Shown here: positions 27,959 to 36,642 of the stretch, one piece after another
Numbering within the stretch: position 1 is the stretch's first letter
Layout of the letters: every line of letters begins with the position of its first letter
DNA from: an uncultured Microbacterium sp.
GTDB lineage: Bacteria > Actinomycetota > Actinomycetes > Actinomycetales > Microbacteriaceae
Assembly (NCBI RefSeq): GCF_947489255.1
Contig: NZ_CANLCY010000001.1
Location: 124,001 to 188,000, forward strand
DNA: 64,000 nt
Direction of reading: 5' to 3'
Translations under genes and position numbers: made by a program
The notes under the pieces: model-generated
The model's input: the letters and a program-made list of their open reading frames with translations, nothing else
Database searches by the model: none
Told to the model about the DNA's origin: nothing

Positions 27959-30280
27959 TCAGGCCGTCTTCGCGATGCGCACCCGGATGTCCTTCATCAG
28001 CGGCTGGTCGCTCTGGCGGCTGTAGTCGTCGGGACCGAGCAGCACGTTCAGCTCCGGGAAGTAGCCGGCGGCGCTCCCGCGCGGAGTGTCGTACTCCAGG
28101 GCGCGGAAGGCGGTGACGCTGCGCACCGACCCGTCGCGCGAGGTCGCGACGATGTCGACGAGGTCGCCCTCGGCGATGCCGCGTTCCTTCATGTCGCGCC
28201 GGTTCATGAACACGAGCTCGCGGATGTTGCGCACCCCGCGGTAGCGGTCGTCGGCCGAGTAGATGGTCGTGTTCCATTGGTCGTGCGAGCGCATGGTCTG
28301 CAGCACCAGCACGTCGGCCTCTTCGGGGATGACGTTGGGGAGGTCGGCCTGCGAGAACTCGGCCTTGCCGGAGGGGGTGCGGAAGTCGCGCTCGCGCGCG
28401 GGCTGCGGGATGCGGAAGCCGTACTGCTGTCGCACGAGCTCGTTGAAGCCCTCGAAGCCGGGCAGCGCCTTGGCCATCGTGTCGCGAATGCGGTCGTAGT
28501 CGCCCACGTACCACTCCCACGGGGTGGCCGAGTCGGGCATCGTCGCCCGCGCGATGCGGGCGATGATCTCGGGCTCGCTGAGCAGGTGCGGCGATGCGGG
28601 CTTGCGGGAGCCGAGCGAGAGCATGACCGAGCTCATGGCATCCTCGGTCGAGATCGACTGGGGGCCCGCCTCCTGCACGTCGCGCTCCGTCCGGCCGAGG
28701 CACGGCAGGATCAGCGCCTCCTTGCCGTGGGTGAGGTGACTGCGGTTGAGCTTCGTGCTGACGTGCGCGGTCAGACCGACCCGGCCCATTCCCTCAGCGG
28801 TGAGCTTCGTGTCGGGAGCAGCCCGCACGAAGTTGCCGCCCATGCCGAGGAACACCTTGAGGTCGCCGCGGTGCAGGGCCGCGACCGTGTGGACGGTGTC
28901 GAGTCCCGGCTCACGGGGCGAGGTGATGCCGCACACCTCGTCGAGCTTCGCGAGCCATTCTTCGGTGGGCTTGTGGTTGATGCCGCACGTGCGGTTGCCT
29001 TGCACGTTGCTGTGTCCGCGCACGGGGGAGGGGCCGGTGCCCTTGCGTCCCACGTTTCCGCGCAGCAGGAGCAGGTTGACGATCTCGCGCACGGTGTCGA
29101 CGCCGTGCTGATGCTGGCTCACACCGAGGCACCAGCTGATGACGCACGCCTTCGAGGCGAGGTAGACGGCGGCGGCGGAGCGGATCTCGGCCTCGGTGAG
29201 TCCCGCCTGCTCGACGAGCTCGTCCCACGACGTCGCCTCGACGAGGGCGCGGTAGTCGTCGAGACCGCTGGTGTACTGGTCGAGGAAGACCTGGTCGAGG
29301 GCGGTGGGGTCGGTCTCCGACGCCTCGAACACGACCTTCGCCATTCCGCGGACGAGCGCGAGGTCGCCTCCCGGGCGCACCTGCAGGTTCATCGTGCTGG
29401 TCGGCGTGGAGTGGAAGGTCGCCATGTCGACGATCTCGTGCGGCACGATCGTGCGGGTGCCCGCGACCTCGCGGAGCGGGTTGACGTGCACGACCTGAGC
29501 ACCGCGGTCGATGGCCTCGGCGAGGCTCGTGAGCATGCGCGGGGCGTTGGAGGCCGCGTTGACGCCGAGCACGAAGAGGGCGTCGCACGCCTCCCAGTCC
29601 TCGAGGTCGGCGGTGCCCTTACCCGTGGCGAGGGATGCCGTGAGCCCGCGGCCCGAGCCCTCGTGGCACATGTTCGAGCAGTCGGGGAGGTTGTTCGTCC
29701 CGAGTTCCCGCGCGAACAGCTGGTAGAGGAACGACGCCTCGTTGCTCAGGCGGCCGGAGGTGTAGAACGCGGCCTGGTCGGGGGAGTCCAGGGCGGTGAG
29801 GTGCTGGGCGATCATGCGGAACGCGTCGTTCCACGAGATCGGCACGTAGTGGTCGGTCGCGGCGTCGTACGCCATCGGCCCCACCAGGCGCCCGGCATCC
29901 TCGAGCTCGAAATCGCTCCACTGCGACAGCTCGCTCACCGAGTGCTCCGCGAAGAACTCCTTGCCCACGCGCTTGTGGGTCATCTCCCACGTGACGTGCT
30001 TGATGCCGTTCTCGCAGATGTCGAGAGTGACGCCCTTGTCGTCGGGCCACGCGCACCCCGGGCAGTCGAAGCCGCTCTTGGGGTGGTTCATCGTGAACAT
30101 CGCCTTGGTGCCGGCGAGGGGCTGACGCTGTTCGTAGAGCACCTTGCCCACGGTGAGGGCGGCGCCCCACCCGGCGGCGGGGTGCTCGTAGGGGCCGGTG
30201 CTCGACCACTCGCCGTCGACCTGCGGCCCGAGGCCTCCCTGGCGCGGTTCCTCGGTCATCAGCCCGAACGACTCACCCAT
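27959..30280 (-). CDS. FdhF/YdeP-family molybdopterin oxidoreductase
   Basis: A 773-residue protein of the FdhF/YdeP group of molybdopterin-dependent oxidoreductases (formate dehydrogenase alpha-like). An N-terminal Cys pair, FDCPGCAWPD, is typical of this branch. Cofactor-binding segments include YTSGRLSNEASFLYQLFARE, NMCHEGSGRG, GVNAASNAPRM and VRGHSNVQGNRTCGI, with a C-terminal MoCo-binding domain from about residue 640. There is no Tat signal, so it is cytoplasmic. The start at 30280 is preceded by GGAGGGTGAGC. fdhD lies just upstream on the same strand. The substrate is not proven; formate is the usual assumption and acid resistance has been linked to YdeP. Confidence 0.85.
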   Translation of the reverse strand: MGESFGLMTEEPRQGGLGPQVDGEWSSTGPYEHPAAGWGAALTVGKVLYEQRQPLAGTKAMFTMNHPKSGFDCPGCAWPDDKGVTLDICENGIKHVTWEMTHKRVGKEFFAEHSVSELSQWSDFELEDAGRLVGPMAYDAATDHYVPISWNDAFRMIAQHLTALDSPDQAAFYTSGRLSNEASFLYQLFARELGTNNLPDCSNMCHEGSGRGLTASLATGKGTADLEDWEACDALFVLGVNAASNAPRMLTSLAEAIDRGAQVVHVNPLREVAGTRTIVPHEIVDMATFHSTPTSTMNLQVRPGGDLALVRGMAKVVFEASETDPTALDQVFLDQYTSGLDDYRALVEATSWDELVEQAGLTEAEIRSAAAVYLASKACVISWCLGVSQHQHGVDTVREIVNLLLLRGNVGRKGTGPSPVRGHSNVQGNRTCGINHKPTEEWLAKLDEVCGITSPREPGLDTVHTVAALHRGDLKVFLGMGGNFVRAAPDTKLTAEGMGRVGLTAHVSTKLNRSHLTHGKEALILPCLGRTERDVQEAGPQSISTEDAMSSVMLSLGSRKPASPHLLSEPEIIARIARATMPDSATPWEWYVGDYDRIRDTMAKALPGFEGFNELVRQQYGFRIPQPARERDFRTPSGKAEFSQADLPNVIPEEADVLVLQTMRSHDQWNTTIYSADDRYRGVRNIRELVFMNRRDMKERGIAEGDLVDIVATSRDGSVRSVTAFRALEYDTPRGSAAGYFPELNVLLGPDDYSRQSDQPLMKDIRVRIAKTA

Positions 30281-30341
30281 GCTCACCCTCCGTGGTTTCC
30301 GGCGCCGAGTCGGTGGCATCCACACACCGCGCGCACGTTCG

Positions 30342-31220
30342 TCAGCGTACGCCCGCGACCTCTTCGGTCACGGGGGTTGTGGACGGGGCCATGATGCGAT
30401 CCGCCCGCGTGTACAGGTTCATGCTCGAGCCGCGCACGAAGGCGGCGAGCGTCAGGCCCGCGCGCTCGGCCAGCTCGACGGCGAGCGACGACGGCGCCGA
30501 CACGGCCGAGAGCATCGGGATGCCGGCCATCACGGCCTTCTGCACGAGCTCGAAGCTCACGCGGCCCGACACCTGCAGCGCCGTGCCGCGCAGGGGCAGG
30601 CGGTCGTTCAGCAGCGCCCAGCCGACGACTTTGTCGACGGCGTTGTGCCGACCGACGTCTTCGCGTGCGACGAGCAGCTCGCCGGTGGTGCCGTCGAAGA
30701 GGGCGGCGCCGTGCAGGCCGCCGGTCTTGTCGAAGGTCTTCTGCTGTTCGCGCAGCCGGTCGGGGAAGGCCGCGACGTCGTGCGCGGACACCGTCAGCTC
30801 GTCGCTCGAGACGTCGTAGGTCGACACCTTCTCGACCGCCTCGATCGAGGCCGTGCCGCAGACCCCGCACGAGCTCGTCGTGTAGAAGGAGCGTGCGATG
30901 TCGGGGGAGGGCAGGGCGACGCCCGGCGCGAGCGTCAGGTCGAGCACGTTATAGGTGTTGCCGTCGGCGCCCCCCGTGCCCGGGCCCCCGCAGTGGATCG
31001 CGCGGGCGAACTGGTCGCCGCGGCTGATCACGCCCTCCGAGACGAGGAAGCCGGCCGCGAGCTCGACGTCGTGGCCCGGCGTGCGCATCGTGACGGCGAG
31101 CGGCGACCCCGCGACGCGGATCTCGAGCGGTTCTTCGACCGCGATGGCATCCGGTCGCTGGCGGTTCGCGCCCTCGAGGGTGATGCGCGTCACCCGGCGC
31201 GACGTGGTGAGACGGCCCAT
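30342..31220 (-). CDS. fdhD: Formate dehydrogenase accessory sulfurtransferase FdhD
   Basis: A 292-residue FdhD, which passes sulfur to the molybdenum cofactor of formate dehydrogenases. The diagnostic loop SSCGVCG (about residue 120) carries the two reactive cysteines. Other family features are EEPLEIRV, TPGHDVELAAGFLVSEG near the N-terminus and VGRHNAVDKVVGWAL. It lies upstream of the FdhF-like gene, separated by 61 bases, and probably matures that enzyme. Confidence 0.92.
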   Translation of the reverse strand: MGRLTTSRRVTRITLEGANRQRPDAIAVEEPLEIRVAGSPLAVTMRTPGHDVELAAGFLVSEGVISRGDQFARAIHCGGPGTGGADGNTYNVLDLTLAPGVALPSPDIARSFYTTSSCGVCGTASIEAVEKVSTYDVSSDELTVSAHDVAAFPDRLREQQKTFDKTGGLHGAALFDGTTGELLVAREDVGRHNAVDKVVGWALLNDRLPLRGTALQVSGRVSFELVQKAVMAGIPMLSAVSAPSSLAVELAERAGLTLAAFVRGSSMNLYTRADRIMAPSTTPVTEEVAGVR

Positions 31221-31283
31221 GTCAGGACCGCGCCGACGGAAGCAGGGGGGACATGGGTCGAGCGTACGCCCGGCAGACGCGGA

Positions 31284-31314
31284 CCGGCCCGGGAACCCCA
31301 CGTTCCCGGGCCGG
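31284..31314 (-). terminator. Strong hairpin after the aquaporin gene
   Basis: CCGGCCCGGGAAC (31284-31296) pairs perfectly with GTTCCCGGGCCGG (31302-31314) around a five-base loop. It follows the minus-strand aquaporin stop by 17 bases and isolates it from fdhD. Confidence 0.75.
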
Positions 31315-31331
31315 CGCCGAAGCGCCCTCGA

Positions 31332-32144
31332 TCAGGCGGTGACGGTACGACGACCCAGCACGCGCACCACGGCTCCGGCCACGAGGGCTCCGGCGATCGG
31401 GGCGAGGATGAAGACCCACAGCTGGCTCAGCGGCAGCGCGCCGCCGTAGACGGCGGTGGCGATCGAGCGCGCGGGGTTCACGCTCGTGTTGCTGATCGGG
31501 ATGCTGATGAGGTGGATGAGCGTCAGCGTGAGGCCGATCCCGATCGGCGCGAACGCCTGGTACTCGGCCTTGGCGGTGACCGAGAGGATCACCGCGAGGA
31601 AGATGCCGGTGAGCACGGCCTCGGCCACGAAGACCGCCGCCAGACCGTATCCGCCCGGGCTGCCCTCGCCGAAGCCGTTCGAGGCGAAGCCCGCCTCCTG
31701 TGCGGCCGCGAAGCCGTCGGGACGCCCGGCGAGCACGAGGGCGATGACGCTGGAGGCCAGGATGCCGCCGATCAGCTGCGCGAGGATGTACCCCGGCACG
31801 TGGCGGGCGTCGGTGCGACCGGCAGCCAGCAGGCCGAGGGTCACGGCGGGGTTGAAGTGGCCTCCGCTGATGTGGCCCACCGCGGCGATGCCCGCGACCA
31901 GGGTCAGGCCGAAGGCGAGGGCCACACCAAGGAAGCCCACGCCGGCCTGGTTGTCGTCGGCGCTGGGGAAGTTCGCCGCGAACAGCGCCGTGCCCACTCC
32001 GCCCAGCACCAGCAGGAAGGTGCCGAACAGCTCCGCGGCGTATCGCGCGGGCGACGACCAGCTGCCCGCCTTCTGCCGCTGCTGCTCCGAGGTGGAGTCC
32101 GCGATGTCGACCGGCTCGTTGCGCTTCTTGTCCTTCTTGCCCAT
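31332..32144 (-). CDS. Aquaporin (AqpZ-like MIP family channel)
   Basis: A 270-residue channel of the major intrinsic protein family. The two half-helix motifs are HFNPAVT and SVNPARS. The residues after the second NPA (ARS) and the small pore-lining residues suggest a water-selective AqpZ-type pore rather than a glycerol facilitator. An N-terminal hydrophilic extension of about 35 residues is rich in Lys, Asp and Gln and is unusually long for AqpZ. The ATG at 32144 is preceded by GGAGCATC. It is divergent from the Asp23 operon, so both may respond to envelope or osmotic stress. Confidence 0.88.
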   Translation of the reverse strand: MGKKDKKRNEPVDIADSTSEQQRQKAGSWSSPARYAAELFGTFLLVLGGVGTALFAANFPSADDNQAGVGFLGVALAFGLTLVAGIAAVGHISGGHFNPAVTLGLLAAGRTDARHVPGYILAQLIGGILASSVIALVLAGRPDGFAAAQEAGFASNGFGEGSPGGYGLAAVFVAEAVLTGIFLAVILSVTAKAEYQAFAPIGIGLTLTLIHLISIPISNTSVNPARSIATAVYGGALPLSQLWVFILAPIAGALVAGAVVRVLGRRTVTA

Positions 32145-32451
32145 GATGCTCCGTTCTGTCTGTTCCCACGGGTGTGTCAGGGGGATGACGTTGCGAGCAG
32201 GGCGAGTGTCACACCCGAGTTCTCCGGATGCCGCCGCAACCTCCGAATCATGGCGACGTGAAACGAACGGATCGTGCCGCTTGACCGGCTTGCCACGACA
32301 GCGATATACGGCGTAAGCGCATTCGCTCACATACACAACGCGAAAGGAATTTCAATCCCGGCGTGACGATTCCGAAAGCCGGTACGTCTTAGTGGTGTAG
32401 GCCGAAGCGCCCACCCCGAAACATCGGGTCACGACATCGAAAGGCACGGAC
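32145..32451. other. 307-base divergent gap between the aquaporin gene and the Asp23 operon
   Basis: No gene is seen. The right half (about 32240-32400) is much poorer in GC than the surrounding genes, as expected of a promoter region. Apart from the candidate promoter at 32281-32310 I see no strong palindrome. Confidence 0.5.
32281..32310 (+). promoter_or_regulatory. Candidate sigma-70-type promoter for the Asp23 operon
   Basis: TTGACC (32281-32286) and TATACG (32305-32310) are separated by 18 bases. This would leave a leader of roughly 130 bases before the first gene. It is a by-eye match and a stress sigma factor site elsewhere in the gap is possible. Confidence 0.4.
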
Positions 32452-32931
32452 ATGGCTGAGAACGCCCCCACCACCCCCGCTGCGCAGAACGTCCCCCAGA
32501 CGGCGTCGCGCGTGAACCGTCCCCTCGCCGCACGTGGTCAGGAGACCCACACCGAGGGCAAGACCACGATCGCCGAGGGCGTCGTCGCGAAGGTCGCCGG
32601 TATCGCGGCCCGTGAGGTCAACGGCGTGTACGCGCTCGGTGGCGGCGGAGCCCGCGCCCTCGGCGCCATCCGCGACGCCATCAACGCGACCGACCTGACG
32701 CAGGGCGTCAAGGTCGAGGTCGGCGAGACCCAGGCCGCCGCCGACGTCACGATCGTCGTCGAGTACGGCGCCCCGATCCAGGAGGTCGCCGACCAGGTCC
32801 GCGGCCGCGTGGCCGGTGCGATCAGCCGTCTCGTCGGTCTCGAGGTCGTCGAGGTCAACGTCGATGTGAACGACGTCCACATCCCGGGCGACGACAACAA
32901 CGACGCCGAGTCCGAGAAGCGCGTCCAGTGA
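32452..32931 (+). CDS. Asp23/Gls24 family envelope stress protein
   Basis: A 159-residue protein with a full Asp23 domain (about residues 36-145): TTIAEGVVAKVAGIAAREVN, then GVKVEVGETQAAADVTIVVE, then VNVDVNDVHIP. Asp23 proteins form membrane-associated meshworks linked to cell-envelope stress. The N-terminal 30 residues are disordered. It begins a run of six closely spaced genes ending at 35612 and is probably the most highly expressed member. Its stop overlaps the next start. Confidence 0.9.
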   Translation: MAENAPTTPAAQNVPQTASRVNRPLAARGQETHTEGKTTIAEGVVAKVAGIAAREVNGVYALGGGGARALGAIRDAINATDLTQGVKVEVGETQAAADVTIVVEYGAPIQEVADQVRGRVAGAISRLVGLEVVEVNVDVNDVHIPGDDNNDAESEKRVQ

Positions 32932-33116
32932 GCGCCACGACGAAGGGCGCTCTCGCCGGTCTCGTGCTGGCCCTCAGCGCCCTGATCTTCGGCTTCTGGG
33001 GATTCATCCTCGTCGCCCTCTTCATGGCGATCGGTGTGGTCGTCGCCCGTATCACCGCGGGTGAGATCGACTTCCGCAACGTCGTCAACGCCTTCAAGGG
33101 TCGGAGCACATCGTGA
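32928..33116 (+). CDS. Small two-helix membrane protein, DUF2273-like
   Basis: A 62-residue protein with two hydrophobic segments (ALAGLVLALSALIFGFWGF and ILVALFMAIGVVVARI) and a polar C-terminus GEIDFRNVVNAFKGR. Length, topology and position in an Asp23 operon match the DUF2273 family, which helps tether Asp23 proteins to the membrane. The GTG start overlaps the upstream stop by four bases, and its own stop overlaps the next gene by four. Confidence 0.75.
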   Translation: MSATTKGALAGLVLALSALIFGFWGFILVALFMAIGVVVARITAGEIDFRNVVNAFKGRSTS

Positions 33117-33505
33117 CCACCGTCACCGCTTCCCCCGGGGTCGGCAGCCGCAGCGCGGTTGCCGGCCCCGGCCTCCCGGCCGGCCGGGTGAACATCGCCG
33201 ACCGCGTGCTGCAGAAGACGGCCGAGCGGGCCGCCGCCGACATCATCGGGGTGGATGCCAAGGGCGTCCACGTCGAGATCGTCTCGGCCCGCGACACCGC
33301 CGCCGTGCGCGTGACGTCGCCGTTCCCGGTGCCGCGCCTCGACGACACCGCGGCCGTGCAGGCCGCCACCCCCGTGCTCGAAGCGGCCGCCGCCGCCCAG
33401 AGCGAACTGCGCACGCGCCTGTCGCGGCTGTTCGGCCGCGAGATCTCGCGCGTCGACCTGACCATCTCGGGCGCCACCGCCCCCCAGCGAAAGCGAGTGC
33501 TGTGA
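33113..33505 (+). CDS. Diverged Asp23-like protein
   Basis: A 130-residue soluble protein. The order of segments (RVLQKTAERAAADIIGVDAK, then VHVEIVSARDTAAVRVTSPF, then ISRVDLTISG) parallels the Asp23 domain, but the sequence is far diverged, so the assignment rests mainly on order and context. It overlaps both neighbours by a few bases and is plainly part of the operon. Confidence 0.6.
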   Translation: MTTVTASPGVGSRSAVAGPGLPAGRVNIADRVLQKTAERAAADIIGVDAKGVHVEIVSARDTAAVRVTSPFPVPRLDDTAAVQAATPVLEAAAAAQSELRTRLSRLFGREISRVDLTISGATAPQRKRVL

Positions 33506-34083
33506 TGACTGACGCCGTGCTCCGCACCGTCGTGCGTCGCGAGACGCACTCCCCGCGCACCGTGGCCATGCTCGTCGTGGTCGTGCTGCTGCTGCTCGTC
33601 CTGGCGTACGCCGCGGTCGAGATCATCCTCGCCCTCACCGGCGCCCAGCCGCTGCTGGTCTCGCCCGGCGAGGCGCTCAACGCCGTCGTCGCGGCCCCCA
33701 CCGCTCTCATGCCGGTCGCGTTCATCGTCGGCGGCGTCGTGCTCGCGATCCTCGGACTCATCGTCCTCGTGATCGCGCTGAAGCCCGGGCGCCTGTCGCG
33801 CCACGAGATGGAGTGGGGCCAGCGTGCCGTCGTCGTCGACAACGGCGTCGTGGCATCCGCCCTCGCTCAGCACCTGAGCAACGAGTCCGGCATCGCCCGT
33901 GACGACATCGTCGTGGGCGTCGCCCACCGCTCCGTCGACGTGACGGTGCGGCCCCCGGTCGGCATCCCGGTCGACGAGGCGCAGCTGCGTCGCATCGTCG
34001 ATGACGAGGTCGCCGCCTACAAGCTCACCCCCGCCGTGCGCACCCACCTGCGCGTCGAGCGTCCCGACACCAAGGAGTCCTGA
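33505..34083 (+). CDS. DUF6286-like membrane protein of the Asp23 operon
   Basis: A 192-residue protein with two transmembrane helices (VAMLVVVVLLLLVLAYAAVE and PVAFIVGGVVLAILGLIVLV) followed by a soluble C-terminal domain of about 95 residues. That domain, with VVASALAQHLSNESGIARDD and VDVTVRPPVGIPVD, fits the DUF6286 family found in actinobacterial Asp23 operons. The ATG overlaps the upstream stop by one base and its stop overlaps the AmaP-like start. Confidence 0.7.
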   Translation: MTDAVLRTVVRRETHSPRTVAMLVVVVLLLLVLAYAAVEIILALTGAQPLLVSPGEALNAVVAAPTALMPVAFIVGGVVLAILGLIVLVIALKPGRLSRHEMEWGQRAVVVDNGVVASALAQHLSNESGIARDDIVVGVAHRSVDVTVRPPVGIPVDEAQLRRIVDDEVAAYKLTPAVRTHLRVERPDTKES

Positions 34084-34670
34084 TGAACGCCACGCGTCGC
34101 GGTCTGAACCGCTTCATCCTGTTCCTGGTCGCCCTCGTGCTGCTGGGCCTGGGCGCTCTCGCGCTCGCCGTCGGGCTGCTGCCCGGTGGCACCGACACCT
34201 GGACCTCCGTCATGGGCGGGTTCCAGGGCTGGCTCGAGTCGCTCGGCCGTGAGTCGGCGGGCTGGGGCGCCGTCGCCGCCTTCGTGGTGCTGGCGATCAT
34301 CCTCATCGTCATCGCGTCGGCCGCCGTGCGCGGACGCCGTCAGGCGCCGCTGCAGTCCACGGGCAGCGCGAGCGACGCCGGTCGCATCACCGTCACCGAC
34401 GGGTTCGCCTCGGAGGCGCTGAAGCACGCCCTCGCCGAGCGCGACGAGATCCTCTCCTCGCGCATCACGGCCGGCGAGATCAAGAACGAGTCGGTGCTCC
34501 ACGTCGCGGTGACCCCGCGGCAGAACACCTCGCCGCGCCAGGTGGCCGAGCACGTCGACACGCTCGTGACCAACCTCGCCGCCCTGACGGGCCAGAACCT
34601 GCGCGCCTACATCTCCATCCACTCGGGCCTGCGCGCGAAGCTCGCACGCGACAACACCCGCGTGCACTGA
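34083..34670 (+). CDS. AmaP-like alkaline shock membrane anchor protein
   Basis: A 195-residue protein with two N-terminal transmembrane helices (FILFLVALVLLGLGALALAV and WGAVAAFVVLAIILIVIASA) separated by a short external loop, and a C-terminal soluble domain. This layout matches AmaP proteins, which anchor Asp23 to the membrane in Firmicutes. The soluble part includes SEALKHALAERDEILSSRIT and VAEHVDTLVTNLAALTGQ. Overlap with the upstream stop shows coupled translation. Confidence 0.7.
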   Translation: MNATRRGLNRFILFLVALVLLGLGALALAVGLLPGGTDTWTSVMGGFQGWLESLGRESAGWGAVAAFVVLAIILIVIASAAVRGRRQAPLQSTGSASDAGRITVTDGFASEALKHALAERDEILSSRITAGEIKNESVLHVAVTPRQNTSPRQVAEHVDTLVTNLAALTGQNLRAYISIHSGLRAKLARDNTRVH

Positions 34671-34688
34671 CCCCCACGAGGAGCCGTC

Positions 34689-35612
34689 ATGACCACCATC
34701 GATGCCACCATCGACCCGCCCGACCTGGATGCCGCGGCGAGCCTCGCCGCCACCGCGGCCGGTTCGGTCCCGGGCGTCCACGCCCTGGGCAGCCTGCTGG
34801 GCCGCGCGTCGGACGCCGTCCGTGAGCGCGTGGGCCTCGCCAGCACCGCCCCCGGCGTCAAGATCGACACCGACCGCGCCGACTCGGTCACGGCCACGAT
34901 CTCGCTGGTCGTCGACTATCCGCACAAGCTGCACGAGGTGTCGGATGCCGTGCGCACCGCCGTCCGCACGGCCCTCGAGCCCCTCGGGCGGGGACGAATC
35001 GACGTCGACGTGGTCGTGACCGGTGTCTTCGGCCCCTTCGACCGCGACATCGTCGAGGAGGCGGAAGAGAAGGCGGATGCCGCCGAGGATCGTGCGCGCG
35101 AGATCGCCGGTGACGTCAAGGAGAAGGCGGATGCCGCCGGAGACCGCGCTCGCGAGATCGCCGGAGACGTCAAGGAGCGGACGGATGCCGCGTCGGCGGC
35201 CGTGCGCGAGAGGACGGCCGACGCTGCCGCCGTCGTGCGCGAGAAGGCCGACGACGCCGCGAAGGCCCTCGGCGACGCGAAGGACGCCGCCTCCGACCTC
35301 GCCGCCGGAGCGGCCGCCGCGGCCGGCGAGTTCGCTCGTCAGAACGCCGAGGCCACGCGCCGCGAGCAGGCGGAGGCCGACACCGAGCACGCAGCGCGCG
35401 AGCTCGAGCCGACCGACGAGGGCTCGGCCCTCGACACCCCCGCGCCGACGGCGGATGACGACCGCGGCGATGTGCGAGACGTCGTCGCCGAGGCGCTCGA
35501 GGATGCAGCGGTCGACATCGCGATCGCGGCCGACGAGGTGCGCGCCGATGACGAGACGCCGGCCACCGACAGCGTGCAGTCGGTCGTGGAGGACGAGCGA
35601 CCGCAGAACTGA
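34689..35612 (+). CDS. Asp23-like protein with a long amphipathic repeat tail
   Basis: A 307-residue protein. Residues 1-115 form a diverged Asp23-like domain (AATAAGSVPGVHALGSLLGR and TATISLVVDYPHKLHEVSDA). From 121 to about 215 the sequence becomes charged helix with two near-identical 18-residue units, DRAREIAGDVKEKADAAG (134-151) and DRAREIAGDVKERTDAAS (152-169), followed by weaker repeats. Such LEA/apolipoprotein-like helices often bind membranes or stay extended. The acidic C-terminus looks disordered. It closes the operon and is followed by a strong hairpin. Confidence 0.7.
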   Translation: MTTIDATIDPPDLDAAASLAATAAGSVPGVHALGSLLGRASDAVRERVGLASTAPGVKIDTDRADSVTATISLVVDYPHKLHEVSDAVRTAVRTALEPLGRGRIDVDVVVTGVFGPFDRDIVEEAEEKADAAEDRAREIAGDVKEKADAAGDRAREIAGDVKERTDAASAAVRERTADAAAVVREKADDAAKALGDAKDAASDLAAGAAAAAGEFARQNAEATRREQAEADTEHAARELEPTDEGSALDTPAPTADDDRGDVRDVVAEALEDAAVDIAIAADEVRADDETPATDSVQSVVEDERPQN

Positions 35613-35623
35613 TGGTTCGAAGA

Positions 35624-35649
35624 CAGGGCCCCGCTTCGGCGGGGCCCTG
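35624..35649 (+). terminator. Strong terminator of the Asp23 operon
   Basis: CAGGGCCCCGC (35624-35634), a TTCG tetraloop, then GCGGGGCCCTG (35639-35649). This is a perfect 11-bp stem with a very stable loop, starting 12 bases after the last stop codon. Confidence 0.85.
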
Positions 35650-35667
35650 CGCTGTCTCACCCCGCGC

Positions 35668-35912
35668 GCACAACTCCTGAAATCAGGGCGGGGCCGCTTC
35701 CGCAGCCCCGGATCGACGCGGCCCGCCCGGCTTCGCCGGTCGATTTCTCCGGAGTTGTGCACGACGGAGCGGACACCGCGCCGCGGCGCGCGACAGCCTG
35801 CGGCGCCCCGCGGCGCGCGCACAACTCCTGCGAAACCGAGCGGGGCCGGTTCCGCGGCCCCGGAATGACGCGGAAGGCCGGACCTTCGCGATCGGTTCTT
35901 CCGGAGTTGTGC
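35668..35912. repeat. Two adjacent palindromic elements with GCACAACTCC/GGAGTTGTGC arms
   Basis: Within the gap 35613-36031, element 1 spans 35668-35760 and element 2 spans 35819-35912. Each begins with GCACAACTCC and ends with the exact reverse complement GGAGTTGTGC. The interiors (about 73 bases) share blocks such as CGGGGCCG and a GGTCGATTTCT/GATCGGTTCTT end but differ in places. No coding frame is convincing. The gap lies between convergent genes. Confidence 0.8.
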
Positions 35913-36031
35913 GAACGGCGGAGCCGACACCGCGCCGGGGACGAGCGATCGGTGTGATCGCGCGGTGATCTGGGCGCGTGCTCCCCCGGATCGTGGCACT
36001 TCGGCCGGGCACCCCGGCGCCCCGGGCGGCG

Positions 36032-36517
36032 TCAGAGCGCGCGGAGGTACCGCCGCGTCATCCACGCCTGCACGCGGCGCCCGAGTGGAGCGCCGACACG
36101 CGTGAACCACCGGCCGGGGCGGGAGAACGCGGCGATGTCGAACGCGACCTCGCCCGACGGCTCCAAGGTGAGCGTGAACCTCTCCTCGCCGCGCTCGGGA
36201 TGCCCGGGCAGCGTGCCGTAGGCGAATCCCGCCACGGTCTCGGTGCGTTCGGCCCACACCACCAGACACGGGATGCGGAAGCTCAGGATGCCGACCCCCA
36301 GCCGCATCGTCACGCGGGTACCCTCGCGCATCGGCGTCTCGCTCAGCTCGACGCGCGCTCCCGCGCGGCGCTGCGCGTCGCCCGCGAGCAGCGCATCGGC
36401 GGCGCGCTCGAAGACCTCCCGGCCGCGACCGATCACCCGGCGGGCGCGCACGTGGTGGTAGCCCGCGGGCATCTCGCCGGCGGTCGCGCCGACCTCGGCG
36501 TAGGTCAGGGCATCCAT
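36032..36517 (-). CDS. DUF1990-family protein
   Basis: A 161-residue protein of the DUF1990 family. It shows YAEVGATAGEMPAGYHHVRA at the start, VIGRGREVFERAADAL, then CLVVWAERTETVAGFAYGTL and PGHPERGEERFTLTLEPSGE, a well-conserved order in this family. No enzymatic role is established. The ATG at 36517 was chosen because conservation begins there; upstream residues in the longer frame look non-coding. It is divergent from moeA. Confidence 0.8.
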   Translation of the reverse strand: MDALTYAEVGATAGEMPAGYHHVRARRVIGRGREVFERAADALLAGDAQRRAGARVELSETPMREGTRVTMRLGVGILSFRIPCLVVWAERTETVAGFAYGTLPGHPERGEERFTLTLEPSGEVAFDIAAFSRPGRWFTRVGAPLGRRVQAWMTRRYLRAL

Positions 36518-36642
36518 GCGGACACGGTAGCCAACGTGCGGTGCCGTGACGCACGGCTTGCGCCGCGGCGCCACGCCCGTCCGAGCCGGTGCCGCCGCGC
36601 CTACGCTGAGCACATGCCCCTGTCCCGTCCCCGGTTCCTCGC

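Noticed and set aside
27206..30394. Long plus-strand frame opposite the fdhF-like gene
   Set aside because: It starts inside the GH1 gene, crosses the palindromic repeats and runs antisense to a well-conserved oxidoreductase; not a gene.
35668..35912. Insertion sequence or MITE
   Set aside because: The inverted ends look transposon-like, but no target-site duplication was seen and there is no transposase in the window; listed as repeats instead.
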